A stretch of DNA of 64,000 bases. Origin: Asparagopsis taxiformis. Taxonomy: Eukaryota; Rhodophyta; Florideophyceae; Bonnemaisoniales; Bonnemaisoniaceae. Below are positions 55,966 to 64,000 of the stretch, piece after piece. The notes under the pieces were generated by a model, which was not told where the DNA came from, ran no database searches, and worked only from the letters and a program-made list of their open reading frames with translations. The stretch covers positions 1-64,000 of the forward strand of contig JALQPE010000635.1 in assembly GCA_030407315.1 (NCBI GenBank), given 5' to 3'. Numbering within the stretch: the first letter of the stretch is position 1; each line of letters begins with the position of its first letter. Position numbers and translations under genes: made by a program.

Positions 55966-56121
55966 TCCATCTTCATATCCGTCGGAAACAAAGCAACAAC
56001 CCTGGCCGTGGAAGCCGTATAGATCATCTAAACTGCTTCCAAAGCGTAAGTTTTAGATCATCAATACGGCTTCCAAGGCCAAAGTTGTTGCTTTGTCTCC
56101 GACGGATATGAACCATGATGG
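55966..56121. repeat. Long imperfect inverted repeat
   Basis: Arms of about 65 bp (CATATCCGTCGGAAACAAAG... against the complement ending CCGACGGATATG) with few mismatches around GCTTCCAAAGCGTA. Possibly a small foldback element. Confidence 0.85.
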
Positions 56122-56795
56122 TACGTTTCCACAACTCACGCCACTAACCCAGTTTTCTATTCGTTTTCTCTTTCTCAGGTTTCCAGTCGGTGAGTGTTCC
56201 ACTTCTACTTTCATTTATCTTTCTCTCTTACCACTTCTCCACTAATTTTCTTTTCTGCCTGTGAGTACATATCTCAATTTGGGATGCAATGGTATTTGTT
56301 AAGGTACGTTAGTCTCCTAATCACCATCAATTTCCCTCTCCAATTCAACGTCACTAACTTGTTTCCTTTCTATACATCATTTTTTCTTCTTCTCTTCATT
56401 TCCTAGCTTATTCATGCAGCTCAATCAGTTGATAGATTTCTAGACTTTTCTAGTAGTTTTAGTTTTACTCGTCGGAATAGTGTTAGTTGTAGTAGCATTT
56501 TTAACATAGGGATTGTTTATTCTCAATGTAGCCTGCGCAAATAAACAAATCCAGAGTGAAGCTTCCCATATCGCACCCTCTTAGATTGCTACCTATCCTA
56601 CCGCGTATACCTCTCGCTAGCTCATAGTCACTACGAAATAAAAATTCCTAGCCGTACTATTCTGTCCATTCCCATATGAATACCGTCCATGCCCCATCCT
56701 CATAGCGCTAGAACTGCCTTCCTCTACCCCAGAAAGATGCCCACGACAGCGTGACGCTCCATCTCATCCACCACTCCCAGACACCGAATTTTACT
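56122..56795. other. No gene recognised
   Basis: CT-rich and AT-rich stretches, no repeat or coding signal. Confidence 0.35.
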
Positions 56796-56799
56796 ATAT

Positions 56800-57538
56800 C
56801 AGGACACTACTTTTACTGTCTCCAGGTGCTACCCAGGGCAGCACGAAATACTGTCTCCAGGTGCTGCCCAGGACAGCACAAAGTACTATCTCCAGGTGCT
56901 GCCCAGGGCAGCACAAAGTACTGTCTACAGGTGCTGCCCAGGGCAGCACAAAGTACTGTCTACAGGTGCTGCCCAGGGCAGCACGAAATACTGTCTACAG
57001 GTACTGCCCAGGGCAGCACAAAGTACTGTCTACAGGTACTGCCCAGGACAGTGAAAATCACTGTCTCCAGGTACTGCCCAGGACAGTGAAAATCACTGTC
57101 TCCAGGTACTGCCCAGGACAGTGAAAATCACTGTCTCCAGGTACTGCCCAGGACAGTGAAAATCACTGTCTCCAGGTACTGCCCAGGACAGTGCACCGTG
57201 TTGGTTCCATCTATTGTCCCAGGCAGCGTATTTCACTATCCGGCCATGTTGCCTTGGCCAATACAAAACACTATCCGCCAACACTGCCCAGTACAGTAAA
57301 TTACATCATATCCAACTATTGAATAAATCATTAATTTTTACTGTCTCCATTCACTGCCTCAGACAGTACTGTGAGACAGTGTTTTTTACTGTCTGCAGAC
57401 AGTGTTCCGTACTGTCTGCCAGACAGTGCAAATCACTGTCTCCAAGTGTGGCATTAATTTTCATTTGCCGCATAGTGATTTTTACTGTCTCAGACAGTAA
57501 AAATCACTGTCTCGCAGTACTGTCTGAGGCCCCCTTTT
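56800..57538. repeat. Right subterminal repeats of element 3
   Basis: A near-regular 36-bp series CAGGTGCTGCCCAGGGCAGC / ACAAAGTACTGTCTA runs 56822-57195, shifting to CAGGACAGTGAAAATCACTG copies. Scattered GACAGT/ACTGTC words follow up to the terminal repeat. Subterminal arrays of this kind are expected transposase-binding sites in CACTA elements. Confidence 0.88.
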
Positions 57539-57551
57539 CAACACCGTAGTG
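57539..57551. repeat. Right terminal inverted repeat of element 3
   Basis: CAACACCGTAGTG, complement of 43149-43161, followed by target copy CA at 57552. Confidence 0.92.
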
Positions 57552-57809
57552 CACACCAGGCGTGTACATTCCATCTCCTCTGTCTACGTCGATGCGGTCT
57601 CCCACTGACGGCTTACCACTGCAGACAGGATACTGCTCAGGAAGTTTCATTTCCACAACCGTAGCCTTCCACCATATTGCGTCATCGCCAACTTGGAACC
57701 ATACGTCTATTTCCGTTCCGACACATGGGAGTGCATCTACGGCAGCTGCCCGCTCACGCTCACGACCAGCTTTCGCTTTTTCGCTGTCGCCTAATTCGCA
57801 ATGATTCAC
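57552..57809 (-). pseudogene. N-terminal part of the accessory gene split by element 3 (Tudor/Agenet-like)
   Basis: An open minus-strand frame carries GTEIDVWFQVGDDAIWWKAT, the pattern of a Tudor/Agenet-type chromatin-reader barrel (hydrophobic strand, then WW.A.VV). It ends GMYTPGV exactly at the element 3 border. It continues in frame with 43148-41722 after removal of one CA copy. No ATG is present at its start (GTG after an in-frame TGA near 57815), so the true start is upstream in another exon or lost. The combined protein would be a chromatin-binding accessory factor of element 2. Confidence 0.65.
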
Positions 57810-57815
57810 GCCTCG

Positions 57816-58800
57816 TCATAGTTCCTCCACGAAATAAAGATAATACAACGCACTATCTGCAATTTTGTTTAGGACAAGTCTTCGTCGACTTCTTCACTAG
57901 ATACTACTTCACCCATGTCTGTAACGTCCAATTTTTCATTTTTATCGTATGATACGAATTCACTACCTTGTTCCCTACTGCTGCACAAGTTTACAAATCC
58001 ACTAATATTGCGTTTAAGATACTAGTAACGCTTAAAGCCAGGGCGGAACTCACTATTCAGGTCAATCTTGTGTATGCGGGAGTGACTTTATTACAAAATT
58101 TTGCGACTTCGACAGTAACTATTCCGTAGTATCTGTGCTAAAAATCAACATAGATGGTGCCATTCTTTACTAAGTAATACTACAGGAACTAAACTCAAGT
58201 ACAATTATCTACTCTTTCGACCGTACCCTACCTATGGTAGAACAATAGCCATATCGAGATTAGCTAGTTCACGTCATACACTCTGTATCTCGCCTCTTTC
58301 ATACGATTCTGCATGGACGTCCAAAACGTGACGTCATCGAAGCGTATGGCGCGTTGGAACTGTCAGTACCACTCCATCCCTCTACCATCACTACATTGCT
58401 ACGACTACCACCAGTACCTCAGACCGGCGTGACCATCAATGTTCATGGTTCGAGTCCAACATGGTACTGTCACACATATGGTTCCCTCGTTTCGTCATTC
58501 CAGCATGGAAATTATAAAAATCGTGGAATATGCCACCTCCGGTCACTGTCATGACCAACGCGACGTGTCCTTGTCCTTTCCATTGTTATTTTTCCGTACA
58601 GTACTGGAAAATTCCACCATGTCACGGTGCTTATACCCACTCCCACGGCGCAGTTTCGTTCCAATATATTCTTTACGGTATTTCCGCTACTTATCTATGG
58701 CACGGCGCCGGTAATTTCTGCGATTTTTTATGGTTTGCCATTCCACTAATTTCTAATGGTCCAGACCATAAAATTTACTGGTTTTTCAAAAAATTGCTTA
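57816..58800. other. No gene recognised
   Basis: Possible right flank of element 2, but no terminal repeat or subterminal cluster is seen. Confidence 0.35.
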
Positions 58801-59220
58801 TCCTGTGTCCCAGAGCCGGCTCGACAAAGCTTTTGCAGCAGCCATTGTAGAGCTGACGGACGGCGTGACACTTACCGGCGCCGATGAAGACCTCGCACTC
58901 GTAGAATTCGATGCAGATAGACTTATGGCGTCGAACTACTTATCGGCGATGGACCGTTTGTTCCGACTGAAGCGTTTGCTGTACTCGACTTAGAAGCATC
59001 CACAGACGGTGCAACTGAAGTCGAACCAGCACTTGCAGATGATATCGCCAATCCATTCGACGTATTCGACGGCAAGGTTTCGTACCAGTGAGAGTGACAT
59101 TTCACGAACAGCATGGAGCGAGTCACGCGGTAGGCATCCCATGGGGATCATATTCGGCCATATGGAGCGCTGGGAGACAATGAGCATAAGCAACAGAGGA
59201 CGGTATGAAAGGATTGCTCG
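58800..59220 (-). pseudogene. Fragment related to the 22.2-23.2 kb broken gene
   Basis: At 59100-59185 the minus strand reads HCLPALHMAEYDPHG, matching CLPALHMVHCAPPWD at about 23100. It is followed by Ser/Ala-rich low-complexity sequence (VAPSVDASKSSTANAS). Stops and frame changes are present. Part of the region is also open on the plus strand, so assignment is tentative. Confidence 0.3.
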
Positions 59221-59270
59221 AAAAGTGGTGCAGATTTGAGTAGCGCTTCACATATTGTTGTTTCTGAGAC

Positions 59271-59309
59271 TGAACGTCTGGCTCACAGTGACTGAGAGCC
59301 AGACGTTCA
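59271..59309. repeat. Short hairpin
   Basis: Arms TGAACGTCTGGCTC and complement around an 11-base loop. Confidence 0.75.
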
Positions 59310-59579
59310 TATTCCAGTTCACTTGCCAGAGCTAGAGAAAGAGCCGTGTCATGGAAACTTCCAAGTGCCTTTAAAGCTTCGTGGATTAAGCGAAGAGCTT
59401 CACGGAAATTCCCAGTATCTTTGTAGGTCTTGGAAATCCGAAGCAGAATACGAGCCCGTTCGGATTGGCATCCGTTTAGCGTTGCCTACTCAAGCTTCCA
59501 TAGTAGAATGTCACTAGAGAAATCTTCGTTTTCCTTCACCAGACCACTGACGTCGCTATCATCCGATCGTGAAGACGAG

Positions 59580-60696
59580 TTATAGATCCGCTTCGGCTAG
59601 CGGCAGTTCCCTTCGCTGGAAACTTGGTTGGTGCGATTTCAGAGTCATCAGACAGTTCATCCTAGCCCCAATCGTCCACAGAGTCATCTGTTGTAATTGA
59701 TGTACGTGTTGGAATGCGCGAAGAAAGAGCTGGTGTGGAAAGAGTTTGGATGGTAGAAGTGTCTGGCAGATGGGTAGAAGGTGGAGGAATAGTTGGGCTC
59801 GCACTTGAAGCATTACGAAGACGCAAGGGCTGACGAGGAGTGGGGAGAGGATCGGGTAAGCGAATGCGAGGACTGTCATTGAGATTAAGTGTGTCTGTCG
59901 ACGATACTTGAGCAGATAATAGTGGTGGTCGAGGCGGAAGGGCAGGAGTGGCTGTTGCAGAGGTGCGACGGGTGGTGGCCTGAGCAACAAGACGAATATC
60001 GGAAGAAGTTGACTCCTGAGAACTGCGCTCGGAAAAATTTCACGGAAGCTGGCGATGTGTTTTAGCTGTGTGCACTGGAGGAAATGACGAAGATGAGGGC
60101 ACCGTTGGCGAATTATGCGCTTCCGAGAGGCGAATTCGAGCGCCACCTTCTTTGGTTACGACATCTGAAGTATGGGACGTATGGCGAAAGCGCTTCGAAG
60201 TAGGCTTGGGTGGAGGATGCACTTTTCGCAATGGTTTCTGTGAGTGATATGAACGCTTTTCTCGTGACTCTGGTTGATCAGACAAAGGCTGAGGAAAGCC
60301 ATGCGAATGGGCGGTAGAATTTGGTGGTGTTAGTTGTGGTCGTTGCTGGTGATGCCATTCCAAAAAAATCGCCAGAACAATTGTTTCCGCTTGAGTAGAA
60401 TTGATTTCGCCCAAGTTGGCGACGGAAACTTGCGGTGAACAGGCGGGGAAGAATGCAAGGAAGACGCAGAGAGCACTTACGACGCGCGAAAAGCTGAGAA
60501 ATGTGTGACTATCACTCATGGAAGACGTTGAGGGCGGAAGGGAACACATTGCAGAGGGAGGATGTGCGAGGCGGAAGGGAGAGGGAATAATTTCATGGCC
60601 TTGATGGGTCATGCATGCACGGCTTACAGAAAATGTGCATCTGGCAGTTAAATTGCCGACGTGCTTCCAGTAGAAAGCCGCCGGCCGCGGGTACAC
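59580..60696 (-). pseudogene. Broken gene for a disordered Ser/Thr/Pro-rich protein
   Basis: Minus-strand blocks such as RFRHTSHTSDVVTKEGGARI (about 60190-60130), NDSPRIRLPDPLPTPRQPL and DELSDDSEIAPTKFPAKG (ending near 59585) look like continuous disordered coding sequence. It is interrupted by a frame change near 60040 and a TAG near 59660. No domain recognised. Neighbouring relics suggest transposon cargo. Confidence 0.35.
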
Positions 60697-60954
60697 ATTT
60701 GATCACATGTCACAATTCAAAATTGTGACTCAAAATTTTGTACCGGCCTGTTGTGCTCAAATTTCAAGCACACCCCTCCGTGACATGTTGTACCTCCCGC
60801 CAATAAGTGGCAGTGTTTCGGTTGCATACTTTGAGCATAATGTGCACAATGTGCACAATGATTGTGTACATGTGTGTACTCGAGACGCCATGGCGTGGAT
60901 GTCTTGGCGGTGCTCATTGTAATTCACGCTCAACAGTGCGTGCATGCCGACGCG

Positions 60955-61370
60955 GACATCAGCACACGACGGAGCATGTGATACGTCCATGCATGGACTG
61001 CATCACACACTCAACGTGCGAATAGGATCTTATAGCAGTCCATGCCTGGAGCATATGACTGTAAAGGGGTATAGGAGTGTGGAGCATGTATGACACGGAT
61101 GGTTGTACACATAAGTGTGTGGCGTTCGAGAATCAATAAGTGGAGCAGTGTATGGTCGTCGGCACTTTGCAATACGGCGTGTATGATTGTACAGGGGTAT
61201 AGGAGCGTGGAGCATGCATAGCATGGATGGATTTACACATATGTTTGCATGAGTCTGTGGCGTGCATGGATGGCACGGAAGGGTGTACAAATAAGTGTGC
61301 ATGTCTGTGTAGCGGCAGTGAAGCAATCAGTGCAACAGTGCATGCACGTCACAGCACTTTGCAATATGAA
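60955..61370. repeat. Diverged tandem repeat, about 130 bp unit
   Basis: Recurring words are GGGGTATAGGAG, GTGGAGCATG, ATGGATGG, TGTACACATAAGTGTG and GCACTTTGCAATA. Copies are around 61040, 61190 and 61290. No coding role. Confidence 0.65.
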
Positions 61371-61441
61371 TTATTATGAATGAGTGAGTGGCATTAAAGA
61401 GATTCTGAACGACATACATTTATGTGAACGGTCTTACCAAC

Positions 61442-62490
61442 TTATTTAAACGATGGCAACTGCTCTCGTACTCGATCACAGGTTGCACCATCTAACTTTC
61501 CGTCCACTAGCGAGTCAAACGTTGTAATCACCGAAGTAAGCGCAATTGTGTCAATCCAGGGTGTAGGAGTGCCGAGCACAAAGCACGGTTTGTACCTACT
61601 CCGGTAGGAGTCAGCGTCCGTTTTGGTGTACCAATGAACCATCAATTTTGCGATACGGTTTCCCTTGCGCGTAATTCTATGTGTTCTCGCCACCCAGAAC
61701 GGCTCCTCATCCGTACACTGATCCCCTTTGACCACCAGAAATAACTTCTTTACCGATTGTGTAGCACTCAGAAGACTCGGCGGCGCCGTTTCTTCGTGAA
61801 TCGAAAGCGTCTCCGAATTTTGGGACTGTTGCACGATGGGCTTTTCAGTAGCTTTGGAGGGTTGAAACTGCTGCTCAGCACGCGATACTTCATTTTTGTC
61901 CGTAGGAGATTGCGGCTGTGTTTGCGTCGCTATATGTTTGTCCATATCAGATTTCTGTGCACTGAACGTGTCAATGTGCGGATTTTTCGGCGCGGATTGA
62001 TGCGCTTTGTCTGCCGGCAAGCGTACTCGATGGTGAGGAGATGGAGAGCGGAGTCGCATACAGCGCTCACAACGTTCACACTCTCCCCCCTTTTTTTCTC
62101 GATCGCCAGTTGCGCAGCTTTTTTCAGTGGTTTTTTGTTTGACCACTGCATCTCGCGGGAGAAGCCGAATACCTGCGTTAAGAATTGATAGCAGACGGCA
62201 CTCCCGCGATATGCGTACATTTCCGACACCGGCTCATATAACGATACTAAGTAGCGCTGTCGTCTCGTACGATCATACTCAACGACTCGAAACGAGTCCC
62301 TTACTAGATCTTCGCTGGCTGCAATTTCGAAGCAGCGCCGGGAACAGCATTGTACCTTGTGCAATTCTCCATCTTCGAACTTTTTCGCTATGATTTTTGC
62401 CCTGTTCAGATTTCTCTTCCTGATAGAGGACACCTGTCCTTTCATCGCGAAAGACAGTCGGTCTATTTTAGATCCTGATGATTCGGTCAT
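61442..62490 (-). pseudogene. Frameshifted transposon-type gene (CCSRRC head, PFWVAR/VHWY tail)
   Basis: The N-terminal frame (62490 to about 62150) has VQCCSRRCF and later YRGSAVCYQFLTQVFGFSR. The C-terminal frame (about 62150 to 61442) has KGDQCTDEEPFWVARTHRIT and LMVHWYTKTDA. The two frames overlap and are joined by a frame change near 62150, where FGFSR would continue as RDAVVKQ. From general familiarity, a Cys-pair head with an SAVC..F...G.S helix and a BAH/Tudor-like PFW..(V)HWY tail occur in one family of eukaryotic transposon proteins. The catalytic middle is absent here. It is therefore a deleted relic, unless the frame change is programmed. Confidence 0.45.
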
Positions 62491-63360
62491 TGTTGATGGA
62501 GGTGGTATGGGGCGAAAGTGTCGGGGACTTGCAGCACATGTCCTGCTTTATACCAGAACGGGAACCAGCTTCTAATCAGTTATAAACGTTCAGGATGTAA
62601 ATATGTCACAAATGAGCGCTTTCTGTACTTTTCCGAACGAGATGTACTTCTTGAATTATGAGCCTTGAATCCATCGATCTCATTGGACGCCCGGAACTCT
62701 CTTGAATTGAAGGATTCCAGCGTGCCAGTCGTAGTTCAACCAGCAATGACTGTGGAAAGACATGTTATCTGTCTGATCTCTAATCCGAATACTCTTGGTG
62801 GGAACGATTCATTATCTGCTCCCGTTATTATTCCACATGTTCGTAGAACAATATTCTGTTCATTGAATGGAGTCATAATGTAAATGTTCTACCATTTATA
62901 TGTATCAAGTTGCATGCTATTGCACCTGAACCTTGTAAACACCATTTTAGTTGTACAAAAATCGAATCAAGCTTCTGTAGTTTGAGAACAGTACGACGTA
63001 CTACTTTTCGGCAGGCCTGCTTTGTGCATCGTTCAAGCAATAATAATGTTCTTTCGGTCTGAGTTTCTATTTCTAATATGCATTGTTTATCGTCTAAGTT
63101 GCAGTGGGTAGGAATGTACTCTAAGGTGTAATGTAGGATATGGAATGTATTAAGGGATGAAAGAAACCTGGTAGCTGCGCTGTTTACTGAAAAATGGCAT
63201 TGCAATGGGGACATGAGAATGGTTTTTCGGTGTGAAAGATACTCAGACCTGTTCGGTAATATTGGTATCGGAGGGGAAGGTGGCGAAACCTGTTCAGAAA
63301 TTCCTGCTATTAGCAGCGAAAAGATGATGTGTACGGCCCATTTGCTGTATAGGAAATAGT
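62491..63360. other. Intergenic; weak plus-strand frame at 62665-62883
   Basis: A 72-residue plus-strand frame (MNPSISLDARNSLELKDSSV) has balanced composition but no recognisable domain. Nothing else is supported. Confidence 0.25.
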
Positions 63361-63698
63361 TTTGGTGAGATGGGCCATTCCTAGGAAATATGAAAAAAAT
63401 ATGCCAAGTGTTGTGAGCAATATAGCAAATCAGATTGCCAAATCATTCCATCATCTGGATAGACACGGCCCGGCGCAATATAATTTTTACAATACCCCGC
63501 TACTGATATTTCTGATTGGCAATCATTGGGAGAGTGCTTGCGTCTCCTATCCACTTCAATTGTCTCCCTAGTAATGGGAACCACGATACACGGGCCACCA
63601 CCGCCGTCGTAATCCGGTTTGAGCCGTGTCGTGCCCTGCATGGCCAAGATGCTTCACCATGCATAGTACACTGTACTTGAGTATGGCGTTCATGACAA

Positions 63699-64000
63699 TC
63701 ATTTCAAGTCCTTCATGCGAAAGTGCGAGAAATTGATACAGAGTTTTATAGCTTCTGTTTCCCCTTCATTTCTTACCCGGCACTTCATTATTTCAGAACT
63801 GGATGACATGACGAGATTCTTCAAGAGGAGTGGGTCCAGACTCAGTTCCAAATCAGGTCCTCCAGAAGAGGAACCGGGTACTTCCACCATGAAGCACACT
63901 AATACCGCCTTATTTGCAGACGTCATGGAAGGGTCTACGAACACACGTGTTGATCCGCGGGCATGCATCCCACTCACTGCTGTTCGACAAGTGGTGCGCT
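63699..64000 (+). CDS. Possible gene start running off the right edge
   Basis: The plus strand is open from about 63680 to the window end. ATG at 63808 gives MTRFFKRSGSRLSSKSGPPE and continues to the edge, resembling the short FF-containing leader of hAT/ZMYM-type transposon proteins. The minus strand is also open over the same bases (stop at 63699, ending RMKDLK), so the coding strand is undecided. Confidence 0.25.

Larger units (their letters stand above)
43149..57551. mobile_element. Element 3: 14.4-kb non-autonomous CACTA element
   Basis: The left end CACTACGGTGTTG (43149-43161) and right end CAACACCGTAGTG (57539-57551) are perfect 13-bp inverted repeats. CA (43147-43148) and CA (57552-57553) form a 2-bp target duplication. 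Both ends have subterminal CAGTAAA/TTTACTG clusters. The interruption of an otherwise open gene, restored in frame on removal, independently fixes both boundaries. Inside I find no transposase, only decayed genes and repeats, so mobilisation would need a related transposase in trans. Confidence 0.9.
25094..57809. mobile_element. Element 2: giant CACTA-like transposon, interrupted by element 3 (right end not found)
   Basis: The unit contains a transposase, ParB-like/2OG, methyltransferase-SET and two accessory genes. They are tied together by one palindrome family in every gap from 25.2 to 39.6 kb. The left boundary is uncertain: a palindrome with CACTAGGTAGTG at its centre (25094-25133) is the best candidate. 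Element 3 (43149-57551) splits the last accessory gene. The right end must be beyond 57809, but I found no matching terminal repeat. Gene content parallels element 1. Confidence 0.5.

Noticed and set aside
60040..60696. Minus-strand frame as an intact secreted protein
   Set aside because: Start region has no good signal peptide context, and the frame is cut off where coding-like sequence continues in another frame.
1..64000. Giant-virus or bacterial origin of the window
   Set aside because: No capsid, polymerase or packaging genes; CACTA ends, SET domains and disordered linkers point to nuclear transposons.

Overview
The window looks like nuclear DNA of an intron-poor, probably microbial, eukaryote; no lineage is assigned. 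Large single-exon genes start at ATG, encode SET and 2-oxoglutarate (2OG) oxygenase-like domains with long disordered linkers, and sit in repeat-rich DNA with no operons, tRNA or rRNA genes visible. Nearly everything recognisable belongs to very large CACTA-type DNA transposons and their ruins. Protein assignments are from motifs read by eye, not from database searches.

Element 1 (window start to about 20515) holds a decayed ParB-like/DNA methyltransferase/SET gene (377-3849, +), two intact ParB-like/2OG-oxygenase genes (4767-7763 and 9140-12664, both -) and an intact CACTA-like transposase gene (14206-17907, -). Three tandem arrays lie between these genes. All carry the same ACCGGGT-centred palindrome plus ATTGGC and CCAGGTGC motifs. 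A subterminal repeat zone and a TAGTG end close the element at 20515. From 20.5 to 25 kb is a gene graveyard with a broken Sel1-repeat gene, another broken gene and minisatellites.

Element 2 (about 25.1 kb to beyond 57.8 kb) has the same gene set, intact: transposase (25626-29675, -), ParB-like/2OG oxygenase (30620-34108, +), methyltransferase-SET (35329-38802, +), an unknown gene (39922-41595, +) and a second accessory gene on the minus strand. Its intergenic regions carry a different palindrome family with a second hairpin nested in its loop.

Element 3 (43149-57551, 14.4 kb) is inserted inside the minus-strand accessory gene of element 2. It has 13-bp terminal repeats starting CACTACGG, a 2-bp CA target duplication and CAGTAAA/TTTACTG subterminal repeats. 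Removing it with one CA copy joins the two gene halves in frame. Its cargo is decayed: a possible importin-like relic, 38-bp hairpins, three CTTACAG-ended inverted-repeat elements in a tandem array, and a ParB-like/2OG pseudogene. From 57.8 kb to the right edge lie more broken transposon-like genes and repeats.

Interpretation (inference): these elements carry a chromatin toolkit next to the transposase. It combines a bacterial-type beta-class DNA methyltransferase fused to a SET histone-methyltransferase-like domain with ParB/DGQHR-fold proteins fused to 2OG dioxygenases. The element-specific palindromes between genes are candidate binding sites for the ParB-like or transposase proteins.
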